A stretch of DNA of 64,000 nucleotides. Origin: Natronomonas sp. CBA1123. Its GTDB lineage: Archaea > Halobacteriota > Halobacteria > Halobacteriales > Haloarculaceae. Position 1 is the first letter of the stretch, and the number at the start of each line of letters is the position of its first letter. The stretch is taken from assembly GCF_009741925.1 (NCBI RefSeq), contig NZ_WPCC01000016.1:1-64000 (forward strand), given 5' to 3'. The notes beneath the pieces are model-generated. The model did not search any database. It saw only the letters and a list, made by a program, of their open reading frames with translations, and had not been told where the DNA came from. This document shows, piece by piece, positions 17,668 to 27,283 of this stretch. The position numbers and the translations under genes were made by a program.

Positions 17668-20508
17668 TCAGTCCCAGAAGGACTTCGTCTTCGCGTACTG
17701 CCGTTCCCGTTCGAGGATGTCCCGGTAGAAATCCGTCTCGTCCTCGCGGTGGTTGTTGATGATGTAGGCGGCGTTCCGCGGGCCGACGCCGCGAGCAGCG
17801 AGTGCGACGACGGCCTTCTTGCCGTGGCTCTGGACCAAACTGGCCGCCTTGTAGGCACGTTCGGTCTGTTTCTGCTGTTCGTCGTCCTTCTCCTCGCTTC
17901 GGACTGCCTCGAGCACCTCGTCGGCCCATGGGTTCAGTGCGGCGACCCGCGTCGACCCACAGTTCGGACACTCCGGTTGCTCGTCGACGCGGCGCACCTG
18001 CTGGCGGCGGTCCCACTCCTGGCAGTGGAGACACGCCAACAGCACGCGGTCGCTCTGGATGCGTTCCTTGACCGTCTCGATGACGGAGGCGTCGGCGTTC
18101 TCCGGTGACAGCAACTCCCGGCCAGAGGAGCGCCCGCCGCGACCGATTGGCGTCCGTTCGCCGACCGTTTTGAGGTCGAACTCGCCGGACTGGAGGCGAC
18201 GCAACGCGTCGGCGGCCCCGTCGGCGTTCAACTGCTCGTGGAGGACGACCCGAACCGCCTCGTCGTAAATCGGCGTGTCCTCCAGTGCCTTCAGCAGGCG
18301 GTCCTTGCCGAAGCGGTTCTGACTGGACCCCTTTCCTTTCCAACGCTTCAGCGACCCGAACTTCGCGGCGACCTGTGCGAGCGTGAACTTCAGCGCGTCG
18401 CTGTTCTTCAGGCTCAACTCCACGAGCGTTCCGACGTGGTCGGGGTCGGTCGTCTCCAGTATCTCGACTACGTCGCCCATCGTCGTCCCGCCCGGCACCT
18501 CCAACTCGATGCGATAGGGGTCGGCCTCCATCGCGACCGACGACCCGGTCCGCTGGCCGATAAGCGCCGACAGCAGGCGGCCGAGCGTCTCGTTTATCGT
18601 GTGGCCGAACGCCGCGTTGACGACGACTTCCCGGCCGTACCCCTCGACGACGATGCGGTCGTCGGCGGGGAAGGCGGCGTCGTGCCGTTCGACCGGCTCC
18701 AGCGCCCGACTGGCGGTGTACTCGTCCGTCGGGAAACGGTCGGCGAGTCCGCGGGCGACGAGTTCGCGGCTGGCACCGGCGTCGAACCGCGTTCTCGCTT
18801 CGGCCCGCGTCCGGCCGACGTGTTGGGCCACGTCGTACGGGACTGGAATCTCCTGGCCGACCCACGACGGCACCTCGCCGGTTGGGTCCTCGATTGGCGT
18901 CACCAACACCTCCTCTTCTTCGTCGTCTATCTCGGTGATGCGCCACATCTCCCCGCGCTGGATGAACGTCTCACCCGGTTGGGCGAAGGTGACGACGAAC
19001 CGCTCGGCGAGGGTGCCGACGGTTCGCCCGGAGGCCATGTCCTTGACCGTGTAGTTGGCCTCGTCGGGAATCATCGAGAGGTTCGCATAGAAGTACTGCC
19101 AGGTGCCGCCGGATTTCTCCAGTCGGTCCTCGGCTTCGTCGAGCCACAGAACCCGGTTCTCCGATAACTCCCGAACGACCGCTTTGAAATCCGCTTCGGT
19201 GAGGTTTCGGAACGGGTACGCCCGAGTGACGATGTCGTAGGCCCGCGCGGCCGACAACTCGCCGAACCCCATCAACAGGCCCGGTATCTGATTCGCGACC
19301 GTATCGAGGCTGGCGTGGTGGATGCCGGCCGCCTCCACCTCCCCGCGTTCGGCGCGGTCGACGATGGCCAGCGCCTCGAAGGTGTCGTCGGGGTGGGTCG
19401 TCAGTACCGTCCCAGAGGACGTTTCGTCCCGACGGTGGCCCGCCCGGCCGACTCGCTGGAGCAGTCGGCGAACCTCTCGGGGACTCGAGTACTGCACCAC
19501 GTGGTCGATGCGGCCGACGTCGATGCCCAACTCCATCGACGAAGTACACAGCAGTGCGTCGATTTCGCCGGCCTTGAACCGGTCTTCGACGTCGATGCGT
19601 GCCTCTTTCGACAGCGACCCGTGGTGGATGCCCACGTCGGTGCCGTATGCCTTCAGACGCGACCCGAGTCCCTCCGCGGTCTGTCGCGTGTTGACGAAAA
19701 TCAGCGTCGAATCGTTTTCCGCGACGAGTTCGTCGATGGCTCGGACGTGGCTCGCGACCGTCGCGTCGGTCAGCAACTCGCCGGCGGCGCTTTCGTCTTC
19801 GGATTCGACTTCCGGCTCCCGCACCCGCACGTCGATGTTCGAGCCGGCTTCGACCTCGACGACCCGACAGCCGCGGTCGCCCGTGAGAAAGCGGCCGACC
19901 TCATCGGGGTCGCCGACGGTCGCCGAGAGGCCGATACGCTGGAACGCCCCCGCGTGCTCTCGGAGATGTTCGAGGCCGATGGTCAACTGTGCGCCGCGTT
20001 TCGAGGCCGCGAGTTCGTGGACCTCGTCGATGACGACGTGTTCGATATCCTCGAGCGCCCGCCGTAGTTTCTCGCCGGTGAACATCGCCTGTAGCGTCTC
20101 CGGCGTCGTCACGAGCACGTCCGGTGGGTTCTCCGCTTGCTTGCTCCGCTGGTAATCCGTCGTATCGCCGTGGCGCACGTCTATCGTGATGTCGAGGGTC
20201 TCGCCCCACCACTCGAGGCGCTGGCGCATGTCGCGGTTCAGCGCCCGCAGCGGCGTGACGTAGAGCGCCTGAATCCCGTGGCGGTGGTCGCGGTCCTGGA
20301 TGGCCGACAGCACCGGCAACATCGCCGTCTCAGTCTTCCCCGACCCCGTCGGCGCGACGACTAGGGCATGCTCCCCCGCAGCCAGCGGCGGAATCGCCTT
20401 CCGCTGTGGCGCCGTCGGCGTCGAGAACCCACGCTCCGACAGCGCCTCGCGCACGTCGGCGTGAAGTCGCGAGAAGGCGTCCATCCCGGCGGCACGGCCC
20501 TCACTCAT
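17668..20508 (-). CDS. lhr: Lhr-type ATP-dependent DNA/RNA helicase
   Basis: The 946-aa SF2 helicase starts MSEGRAAGMD, with motif I APTGSGKTETAMLP, motif II DEVHEL, motif III SAT (GLSATVGD), motif IV IFVNTRQTAEGLG, motif V TSSMELGIDVG and motif VI LLQRVGRAGHR. The winged-helix and Lhr-core C-terminal domains follow, and a 4-Cys zinc site (CLHC ... CPNC) lies near residue 830. It unwinds branched DNA and RNA-DNA hybrids. Directly upstream on the same strand is the rpe-rpap1-rpa1 operon, and COG1407-type phosphoesterases are often neighbours of Lhr. Confidence 0.93.
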   Translation of the reverse strand: MSEGRAAGMDAFSRLHADVREALSERGFSTPTAPQRKAIPPLAAGEHALVVAPTGSGKTETAMLPVLSAIQDRDHRHGIQALYVTPLRALNRDMRQRLEWWGETLDITIDVRHGDTTDYQRSKQAENPPDVLVTTPETLQAMFTGEKLRRALEDIEHVVIDEVHELAASKRGAQLTIGLEHLREHAGAFQRIGLSATVGDPDEVGRFLTGDRGCRVVEVEAGSNIDVRVREPEVESEDESAAGELLTDATVASHVRAIDELVAENDSTLIFVNTRQTAEGLGSRLKAYGTDVGIHHGSLSKEARIDVEDRFKAGEIDALLCTSSMELGIDVGRIDHVVQYSSPREVRRLLQRVGRAGHRRDETSSGTVLTTHPDDTFEALAIVDRAERGEVEAAGIHHASLDTVANQIPGLLMGFGELSAARAYDIVTRAYPFRNLTEADFKAVVRELSENRVLWLDEAEDRLEKSGGTWQYFYANLSMIPDEANYTVKDMASGRTVGTLAERFVVTFAQPGETFIQRGEMWRITEIDDEEEEVLVTPIEDPTGEVPSWVGQEIPVPYDVAQHVGRTRAEARTRFDAGASRELVARGLADRFPTDEYTASRALEPVERHDAAFPADDRIVVEGYGREVVVNAAFGHTINETLGRLLSALIGQRTGSSVAMEADPYRIELEVPGGTTMGDVVEILETTDPDHVGTLVELSLKNSDALKFTLAQVAAKFGSLKRWKGKGSSQNRFGKDRLLKALEDTPIYDEAVRVVLHEQLNADGAADALRRLQSGEFDLKTVGERTPIGRGGRSSGRELLSPENADASVIETVKERIQSDRVLLACLHCQEWDRRQQVRRVDEQPECPNCGSTRVAALNPWADEVLEAVRSEEKDDEQQKQTERAYKAASLVQSHGKKAVVALAARGVGPRNAAYIINNHREDETDFYRDILERERQYAKTKSFWD

Positions 20509-20671
20509 TGTCGACCGTTGGAGCGCGAGCGGATTAAGCGCCGCGCTCGCGGACGCCGGATATAAAAAGCCGGCTGTGTCCCGCGATGGTGCTTTGTCGC
20601 TGTATCGACCACGAACGGATACGGAGAACGGGAGTCCCCGAGCCCTGTTCTCCGCTGTCTCCTGTCTCCGA

Positions 20672-21406
20672 TTACACCGACCGATAGTCACCGAGTCGCG
20701 TCCCGTCGAGCAGGTACGCCTCACCTTCGGCCAGCCCCTCGGGCAGAAACGGCGAGAGAAAGTCGTCGCTCTCGTTGACCAGCGTCCCGCCGGAGAGGTC
20801 GTTGAACGCCGGACAGACGACGATACGCTCGCCGACGCGGTCGTAGTCGGAAAAGCCCGCCTCGTCGAGGCGGCCACGGAGCCACACTCGCTCTCGACGC
20901 GACCCGCCCACGTCGTCTTCCAGTCGGACCATCGGGTGTTCGTGGGCGGTACACAGCGTCGGCGCTGCGACCACCTCCTCGCCGGGCCAGGTGTGACCGT
21001 GACAGAAGCCAACGTCGCCGATTCTGACGCCGGGGCCGTCGACGACTTCGACGCCGTCGATTTTCTCTACAACCGACTCGATGCGACCATCGTGGTTCCC
21101 CTTCGTCAGCGTTACCGGTACCCGCTCGGTGACAGCGTCGAACAGCGCCGACAACTCCTCGCGTTCGGCGCCGCTCGGTTCGCCGATGGCGTCGCCGGCG
21201 TCGCCCAACAGCACCAGTCGGTCCACGTCGGAGTCGGCCAGCAGTCGGAGCAACGACTCGCGGCGCTCGGCCGCGTGGCTTCGAATCTCGACGCCGTCTC
21301 GTCTGAGTCCGACCTCCAGACCGGCGTGGTAATCAGCGACGACGAGGGCTCGTTCGACGCCACAGTCGGCGACCGCCGCCGGCCGGCCCGACACCGGTTC
21401 GAGCAT
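20672..21406 (-). CDS. rpe: RPA-operon metallophosphoesterase (Rpe)
   Basis: The 244-aa calcineurin-like phosphoesterase has motifs VADYHAGLE, GDAGDA, KGNHDGRI and CHGHTWP for two metal ions. It abuts rpap1 with no gap (stop at 21407-21409). In Haloferax volcanii the order rpa1-rpap1-rpe is an operon linked to DNA repair. It probably cleaves a phosphodiester in DNA metabolism; the exact substrate is not known. Confidence 0.85.
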   Translation of the reverse strand: MLEPVSGRPAAVADCGVERALVVADYHAGLEVGLRRDGVEIRSHAAERRESLLRLLADSDVDRLVLLGDAGDAIGEPSGAEREELSALFDAVTERVPVTLTKGNHDGRIESVVEKIDGVEVVDGPGVRIGDVGFCHGHTWPGEEVVAAPTLCTAHEHPMVRLEDDVGGSRRERVWLRGRLDEAGFSDYDRVGERIVVCPAFNDLSGGTLVNESDDFLSPFLPEGLAEGEAYLLDGTRLGDYRSV

Positions 21407-22981
21407 TCAGATGGACTTCAGGACGCCGTCAGAGGGCTCGTAACACCGACCGCTCATCAGCGCGTCCTGGATGGCATCCTCGACTGCGTCGGCGGCGACG
21501 CCGTGCTCTTCGACGAGCGTCGCGACGAGTTCCTCGCGGTCGGCGCCGTCGCCGTCGTCCAGCGCTTCCATCGTCTCCATGACGGCATCTTCGAGGTCTA
21601 CGTCGTCGGCTCCCGCCGCGTCTTCGGCGTCTTCAGTCGCTTCCGGTTCGGCTTCGGATGCCGGTTCGGGTTCGTCGCTTGCTTCCGCTTCGGCCGTTTC
21701 GAGTTCGTCTTCGGGCCCCGGCGTCTCGATGCCCGCTTCCTCGACTTCCCCGGCCGTCGAGAACTCGGTGCCGTACTCCTCTTCGACCTCGCGGCGCTCC
21801 TCCTCGTCGAGTTCGAACTCGCCCGGGTCGAAGTCGTCCAACTCCTCTTCGACTTCCTCGCGAACGTCCTCGTCGGCGCCGGCCGCCGGTTCGGTGGCCG
21901 TCTCCGTGGGTTCCGTCTCGGCGGCGGTCTCCTCGGCCGGTTCCGAGTCGGCAGTCGTCTCGACCGGCTCGGTGTCCGATTGGGACTCTTCGGGTTCTTC
22001 AGGTGTTTCGACCTCGTCGGATTCGTCGGTTGCGAGACCCCCCTCTGACTCTGACTCCGATTCCGTGCTCGTGTCGGTGTCGGAGACTGCCGGTTCGGCC
22101 TCCTGTGTCGACTCCGTCTCGGCACTCACTGGTTCAGGTTCCGTCGTCTCGGCCGATTCGCCTGCGTCGTCGGAGTCGTCGGCCTCGGATGCCGATTCAG
22201 CCTCACCCACACCTGCCGCAGCGGCGGCTGTCTCCGGCGACGGCGCCCCCGAGAGGTCGAGCGTCGCGAGCGCGCTCGCATCGCCCATTCCCTCGTCGGG
22301 GGCTACGTCGAGTCGGCCCACTTCGTCTTTCTCGCCGGCGACGACGCGGAGCGCATCGAGAGCGGTCTCGCGGAGCGCGTCGAGGTACGCCGGCGTGGTG
22401 CCGTAGTAATCCAAGGCGAGTGCGACGCCGTCTGCGAGGCGTTCGTCTACGCCCGCCTCCAAGAGCGCGGCCCGTAACTGCTCGCCGGCGAGGCCGGATT
22501 CGATGGCCGAGGCCATGATGCCGATTCGTTCGAGCGTTCGCTCGGCGGTCGTGACCACCCAGCGGTCGCGGGTCTCGGCGTCGACTTCGCTGACCGACTC
22601 CGGGCGGACCGACGAGTAAATACGGTCGCCGTCGTCGGGTTCGAACGTTCGGGCCTTTCCCGAAAGCGCGAGGAACGTCGGCGGGTCGGCGCGTTCGAGG
22701 AACGTGAGCGCGTCGGGTTGATACTGACCGGCGTAGGTGACGAACGCCCCGGTCGGGCCGACGACCCGGCCACGGACCATCTCGGGGTTGACGTCCTCGA
22801 CTTCGGTGAGGACTCCGACCGCAAAGAGGCGATTGACCCGCGCTCCGGTCGGCGTGACGACGTAGTTCGGTGCCCGTTCCTCGTCGGATTCGCTGTAGTC
22901 GAACTCCGAGTCGTCGAACTCCGCCGCGAACAGTCGGTAGGCGACTTCCCGGCGTCCGGGGCCGTCGTCGCTGGAACTCAT
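21407..22981 (-). CDS. rpap1: RPA-associated protein Rpap1
   Basis: The 524-aa protein has an N-terminal OB-fold-like region (residues about 20-200: EVAYRLFAAEFDDS, VRGRVVGPTGAFVTYAGQY), a helical region, and a long acidic, Ser/Thr/Glu-rich low-complexity linker (about 250-450), then a short C-terminal helix bundle (DDGDGADREELVATLVEEHG). Rpap1 works with RPA1 in single-stranded DNA handling and is essential to its function in Haloferax. Its ATG overlaps the stop of rpa1 (ATGA), showing coupling. Confidence 0.85.
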   Translation of the reverse strand: MSSSDDGPGRREVAYRLFAAEFDDSEFDYSESDEERAPNYVVTPTGARVNRLFAVGVLTEVEDVNPEMVRGRVVGPTGAFVTYAGQYQPDALTFLERADPPTFLALSGKARTFEPDDGDRIYSSVRPESVSEVDAETRDRWVVTTAERTLERIGIMASAIESGLAGEQLRAALLEAGVDERLADGVALALDYYGTTPAYLDALRETALDALRVVAGEKDEVGRLDVAPDEGMGDASALATLDLSGAPSPETAAAAAGVGEAESASEADDSDDAGESAETTEPEPVSAETESTQEAEPAVSDTDTSTESESESEGGLATDESDEVETPEEPEESQSDTEPVETTADSEPAEETAAETEPTETATEPAAGADEDVREEVEEELDDFDPGEFELDEEERREVEEEYGTEFSTAGEVEEAGIETPGPEDELETAEAEASDEPEPASEAEPEATEDAEDAAGADDVDLEDAVMETMEALDDGDGADREELVATLVEEHGVAADAVEDAIQDALMSGRCYEPSDGVLKSI

Positions 22982-24255
22982 CGACTCACCTCCGCGAGCA
23001 TGGCTTCGGCACGTGCAGCGGGGTCGTCACCGCTTTCCTCGAACTCCGTCGCATCGAGGTTCGCGCCGTACTCGTCGACCGACAGCGCCCCGCGGACGCG
23101 GTACTCCCGTCCGACGACGCCCGCGGCGATTTCCTCCGAGACGACTTCGCGGTCCATCGCGTCGCGGGCGTGGTCCAACGCTTCCTCCAGCGTGCCGCCG
23201 TACACCTCCTCGGTCAACTCTCGGCCGAGGACGACCGTCACCGTGTCGGTCCCGTCGTCGAGGATGGCTTTCACTCGCATGTCGTCTTCGGCCTCGACCT
23301 CGCCGTGGCTGCGGCACTGGCCGTTCTGGACGACCCGACCACACTCGGGGCAGCGCTGGATGAGGCCGGACCCGTCCCGGACTTCGATGACGTTGCCGAC
23401 CAACGCCACGTCGAAGACGCCGCCGGCCTCGACGGCCTCCCGGACGCCCATCTCCGTCGCGGAGTCGCTCACGTCCACGTCGGCGGTCGGTTCGACCGTC
23501 GAGAACTCCGTGACGTTGACCGAGGGCACGCCACGGAACTCGCGGATGTAGGCGTCCTCGATGCGGACGGATGCGCCTTCGGCGATGTCGGCGTGTGGGT
23601 CCCAGTCGGTAAAGGGCAGTCGGGCGGTTTCGTCGCCGACGACGCCGCTCAGGATGTCGGTTTCCCCGTCGCGGCCGTCGATGGTCTTTTCTTCGACTTC
23701 GAGTACCTTCACCTCGACCGTCCGGCCACGGTCGCCCGGCCGGAGGTCGATGAGGTCGCGCTCGCCGCCGACCTCGTAGGGGACCTCGAGGGACTCCTCT
23801 TCGAGCGTCACCGTCGTCGACTCCCCGAGGTTGAGTTCGGGGTCGCCCTCCCACTCGCGGACGCCCGCGTTGCCGGCGGTGATAGTGTCGCCCGGCGACA
23901 GCGAGAAATCCGTCCACGCTGTGTAGGAGATTTTGCCCGTCTCGTCGGCCAACTCGCCCTCGAAGATGACCTGGTCGTCGCCCTGATACCGGATGGAGCG
24001 CTTGCCGACCGTCAGTACGCGCGCGGTAACGCTGACGTTGCCCATATCGGGTTCGATGTCGACGATGTCGGTCGCCGGTGGCTCGCCGCCACCGCCGCCT
24101 CCGCCACCGGAATCGCCGTACTTCCGGCGCAGGCTCTGTTTGGCCTCGTCCATCGGCACCGAATACGAGACGAGTTTCTCCAAGTCCTCTTTGACCTCCG
24201 CTTTGTCTACGCCGAGGGTGGAGGCGAGCTCCTCGGCCGCGTCGTCGAGACTCAT
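22978..24255 (-). CDS. rpa1: replication protein A (RPA1), single-stranded DNA binding
   Basis: The 425-aa protein starts MSLDDAAEEL (ATG at 24255) with an N-terminal helical domain, then three OB-folds (about residues 70-160, 170-280, 290-400). OB-1 starts after a Gly-rich linker of eight glycines. The third OB carries a four-ligand zinc site, CPECGRVVQNGQCRSH, like eukaryotic RPA70. It coats single-stranded DNA in replication and repair. The upstream ATG at 24336 would add an Arg-rich non-family stretch. Confidence 0.92.
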   Translation of the reverse strand: MSLDDAAEELASTLGVDKAEVKEDLEKLVSYSVPMDEAKQSLRRKYGDSGGGGGGGGEPPATDIVDIEPDMGNVSVTARVLTVGKRSIRYQGDDQVIFEGELADETGKISYTAWTDFSLSPGDTITAGNAGVREWEGDPELNLGESTTVTLEEESLEVPYEVGGERDLIDLRPGDRGRTVEVKVLEVEEKTIDGRDGETDILSGVVGDETARLPFTDWDPHADIAEGASVRIEDAYIREFRGVPSVNVTEFSTVEPTADVDVSDSATEMGVREAVEAGGVFDVALVGNVIEVRDGSGLIQRCPECGRVVQNGQCRSHGEVEAEDDMRVKAILDDGTDTVTVVLGRELTEEVYGGTLEEALDHARDAMDREVVSEEIAAGVVGREYRVRGALSVDEYGANLDATEFEESGDDPAARAEAMLAEVSR

Positions 24256-24431
24256 TTCAGTCGGGGGTTCGTCGCCGTGGGTCAAAAGCGTTCGCCGCAC
24301 GGACGAACCTCCACGCACTCGGCGACGAGGTCGCACAGTCGAGCGTCGTGGGTTTGGGTACGCGTTTCACAGCAGATGTTGACACACTTCGTGTGCCATT
24401 TATGTCGCTTCGGCTCCAACTTTAAGTCGTT

Positions 24432-24941
24432 ATGAGAGATGTGAGCCGACGACGATTCGTGCAGGCTACCGGCGCCGCAGTCGCGGCCGGTACACTGGCG
24501 GGCTGTACCGGCAACGGCGGCGGAAACGGGAACGGAAACGGGAACGGAAACGGCAATGGCAACGGCGGCGGTGCCGAAGTTCCCCAGGAAATCGACGACT
24601 TCCTTTCGGAAGCCAACCTCTACGACGGCACTATCGCCGACATGACCGGCGAGGACGAGGTGACCATCATGGTCGGTGCCGGCGACGGTGGACTGGCGTT
24701 CGACCCCGCAGCGGTTCGCATTACCTCCAGTACGACGGTCGTCTGGGAGTGGACCGGCGAGGGCGGCAGCCACAACGTCGCCTCCGTCGAGGACTCCGAA
24801 TCCGACTTCCAGAGCGAAATCGTCGGCGAGCAGGGCCACACGTTCAACCAGTCCTTCGACAACACCGGCATCCAGCTGTACGTCTGCCAGCCCCACGAAG
24901 CACAGGGCATGAAGGGCGCAATCGAAGTCGTCGAAGAGTAA
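24432..24941 (+). CDS. halocyanin, blue-copper lipoprotein
   Basis: The 169-aa Tat lipoprotein has RRRFVQ, then lipobox LAGC (Cys25), a Gly-Asn repeat linker (residues about 31-44), and a cupredoxin fold. The copper ligands are His114, Cys152, His155 and Met160 (GGSHNV; VCQPH; GMKG). It is a membrane-anchored electron carrier, probably to terminal oxidase. It is transcribed away from the rpa1 operon, with a 176-nt divergent spacer. Confidence 0.93.
   Translation: MRDVSRRRFVQATGAAVAAGTLAGCTGNGGGNGNGNGNGNGNGNGGGAEVPQEIDDFLSEANLYDGTIADMTGEDEVTIMVGAGDGGLAFDPAAVRITSSTTVVWEWTGEGGSHNVASVEDSESDFQSEIVGEQGHTFNQSFDNTGIQLYVCQPHEAQGMKGAIEVVEE
24522..24563 (+). repeat. hexanucleotide repeat coding Gly-Asn linker
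   Basis: Seven GGN-AAY units encode a Gly-Asn flexible linker between the lipid anchor and the copper domain. A similar nine-unit array occurs in the ABC binding protein at 48941-48994. Confidence 0.85.
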
Positions 24942-24995
24942 GCCGCGACGAGCCGCGACCGCGTTCTTTTATTCACCGCTCGCCTACCGCCCGGT

Positions 24996-25583
24996 GTGAA
25001 GCGCGTGACGGACCGGGTGTCGAACCCCTTCGGAATGACTGCCCCGGGCGAACCCGCCGTGTACGGCTACGGTGACGCCAACGCCGACTTTCACGTCCTG
25101 GGTCTCGACGGCGAGACTCACGGCGGCACCGACAGGGGCGTTCCGTTCACCGGAACGCTCGCCGGCCGACGGATACAGGAAACCCTCCACGCCGTCGGCT
25201 TCGCCGCCGAGCCGTACAGCGACGCCCCCGAACTGTCGAACTGCTATCTCTCGTACCTGTGGCTCTCCCCCGGCGACCCCGCGGACCTCGAACGATACGC
25301 CGACGCCGAAATCCGTGCGGTGAACGCCCACATTCTCCTCCCGGTCGGCGACGAGGCGCTGTCGTACGTCCTGACGGAGTTCACGACGCAAGCGCAAAAG
25401 CTCCCACACGACGCCGCCCGACTCCACGCGACCGAAGTGCGGGGCCGCGGCTTCCTCGTCGTTCCCGTCCGCGAGCCCGCAGAGTGGGAACCGGGCGACA
25501 GGCCGGCACTCGTCGACCGACTCGAGGCGCTGCTGGACAGCGACTATCGGCAGACGAAAGGCGTCGCGACGACCGTCGGTTAA
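24996..25583 (+). CDS. uracil-DNA glycosylase superfamily protein
   Basis: The 195-aa protein (GTG start at 24996) matches a haloarchaeal branch of the UDG superfamily: VLGLDGETHGGTDRGVPFTGTLAGRRI aligns with motif A, CYLSYLWLSPGD with the strand that follows, and AHILLPVGDEAL with the fold core. It lacks the four cysteines of family 4 UDGs and the C-terminal HPSP motif is not evident, so enzymatic activity is not certain. The stop codon shares bases with the stop of the convergent hydrolase gene. Confidence 0.75.
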   Translation: MKRVTDRVSNPFGMTAPGEPAVYGYGDANADFHVLGLDGETHGGTDRGVPFTGTLAGRRIQETLHAVGFAAEPYSDAPELSNCYLSYLWLSPGDPADLERYADAEIRAVNAHILLPVGDEALSYVLTEFTTQAQKLPHDAARLHATEVRGRGFLVVPVREPAEWEPGDRPALVDRLEALLDSDYRQTKGVATTVG

Positions 25584-26476
25584 CTTCGCTCGACGAAAGC
25601 GGCTATCTCGTCGGCGATTTCCTCGCCTTTGTCCTCCTGGAGGAAGTGCATCGCACCCTCTATCCACGTATCGGGCTGTTCGCTCGCGGTCGGAATCAAC
25701 TCCCGGAGCGGGTCACGGGCGTTACGCGTGATGGGGTCGGAATCCGAAAACAGGACGAACGCCGGTTTCTCCCACTCGCTCAACCGCTGTTTGGCGGCTT
25801 GCATCGTGTCGGCGCCTTCGTCGTCCGGCGAGTGCGGGATGAGGAAGGGCAGCACCCGAGCGCAGGCCTTCGACTCCTCGGTCGGGAACGGCGCCTCGTA
25901 GGCGGCGATGACCTCCTCGGATAGCTCCTCAGCGGTGGCGTTCTGAATCAACATCCCGATGGGCAGTTCCTCGACGTTCTCGACGAAGTCGGCGAACTGG
26001 TGCCACGCGTCGGACATCTCCTGTGTGCCGTCGGGAACGCCCGTGTTCATCGCTACGAGGCGGGCGAACCGCTCGGGATTGTGGCCCGCGAGCGCGAGGC
26101 CCAGAATGCCGCCCCAGTCCTGACAGACGAGGGTAATCTCCGAGAGGTCCAACTCATCGAACAGCAGCGTCTCGAAGGCGTCGTAGTGGAGGTCGAAACT
26201 GTAGGCGTCGGGATCGGTGTACTTATCCGAGCGGCCGAGACCGAGCATGTCCGGAACGATGACGCGGCCGTGCTCGGAGAGTGTGGGTATCATCTTCCGA
26301 TAGAGGAATCCCCACGTCGGTTCGCCGTGCATGAGCAGGAACGTCTCGTCTCCGTCCCCCTCGACATCGACGTAGGCCATCTCCGCGCCGTCGTCGGTGA
26401 CGGGAACCTTCTCGTGAGGATACTCGTAGTCGGGTACGTCCTCGAACCGCTCCTCGGGTGTGGTGGTGAGAGTCAC
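25580..26476 (-). CDS. alpha/beta hydrolase, haloalkane dehalogenase-like
   Basis: The 298-aa protein has the haloalkane dehalogenase pattern: HGEPTWGFLYRKM (oxyanion loop), VCQDWGGILGL with a nucleophile Asp (about residue 120), VALFSDSDPIT-type acid region, and a catalytic His in GAMHFLQEDKG (about 280). A Trp after the nucleophile (DWGG) is a halide-stabilising residue in that family. It may hydrolyse haloalkanes or an epoxide-like substrate; which cannot be read from sequence. It converges on, and overlaps by 4 nt, the UDG-family gene. Confidence 0.88.
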   Translation of the reverse strand: MTLTTTPEERFEDVPDYEYPHEKVPVTDDGAEMAYVDVEGDGDETFLLMHGEPTWGFLYRKMIPTLSEHGRVIVPDMLGLGRSDKYTDPDAYSFDLHYDAFETLLFDELDLSEITLVCQDWGGILGLALAGHNPERFARLVAMNTGVPDGTQEMSDAWHQFADFVENVEELPIGMLIQNATAEELSEEVIAAYEAPFPTEESKACARVLPFLIPHSPDDEGADTMQAAKQRLSEWEKPAFVLFSDSDPITRNARDPLRELIPTASEQPDTWIEGAMHFLQEDKGEEIADEIAAFVERS

Positions 26477-26583
26477 GGGCGCAACTCCCGCGGGGCGCCC
26501 AAAAGCGTTCGGGTGACGTTTGCGTCACCCGGTATCATCGAGGGCAGAGGGGTCTATTTGAGGCTCGACCGCCTATCGGGGAT

Positions 26584-27193
26584 ATGGAACACACCCCGGA
26601 ACACGAGGTCACCGCGGAGAAACCCGACAGCCCAGTCCACACCATCGGAACCGACCACATGACCGTGATGGGCGGCGACGCCGCGAGCACGCTCGCCTTC
26701 TATCGGGATTTGCTGGGGATGCCGCTCGTGCTCGAACAGCCGAACCTCGACGCCCCGGAGTTGACACACCTATTTTTCGACACCGGTGACGGCCGCATTC
26801 TCACCTTCTTTGTCGGCGAGAACCGCTCGCCGCGACCGTACCGTGGCGCCGGCAACGTCCACCACCTCGCTTTCTCCATCGCCCCCGAGGAGTTCGACGA
26901 CACGAAGAACGCACTCCGTGCCGCCGACTACGGCTTCAACGAGTTCGACCGGGGGGGCGTTCCACTCGCTGTACACCCAGGACCCGACGGGCCTCGTCAT
27001 CGAGTTAGTCGTCGAAAAATACGACTTCCCGGCCGAACGCCGTGGCGAAGTGCTCGCTCTCGCCCACGAGAAACGCGTCGAAGACGGCTCGGGGTTCGTC
27101 GACGACGAGCACATGCAGGCGGCCTTAGAGGAGTTGGGGCTGAACCCCGAACCACGGTTCGAAGGCGACGCCCCGACCGGGGCGGGCGTATAA
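26584..27193 (+). pseudogene. VOC/glyoxalase-family gene with one-base frameshift
   Basis: The N-terminal half (MEHTPEHEV ... DHMTVMGGDAASTLAFYRDLLGMPLV ... NVHHLAFSIA) is a VOC-family ring-cleavage dioxygenase/glyoxalase repeat. At a seven-G run (26951-26957) the reading frame is lost; the C-terminal half continues in frame +2 as FHSLYTQDPTGLVIELV, with the second metal-binding Glu and the expected tail to 27193. With six G the gene would be one 202-aa protein. The original frame runs on as an Arg-rich nonsense tail. Either a real mutation, a phase-variable site, or a sequencing error. Confidence 0.8.
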
Positions 27194-27283
27194 TCGACCA
27201 GTGAGGAATCGACGGGGTCGAAGCTCCTGACCGACATTGCTGCCGAGGGAAAGCTTTTGCCGGACAGGCGACCACCGTGTGGT

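Noticed and set aside
23993-24382. Plus-strand frame with a run of prolines opposite RPA1
   Set aside because: The proline run is the complement of the RPA1 Gly-rich linker codons.
24522-24563. Short repeat array in halocyanin, considered as CRISPR-like
   Set aside because: The hexamers have no spacers and are in-frame codons for a Gly-Asn linker.
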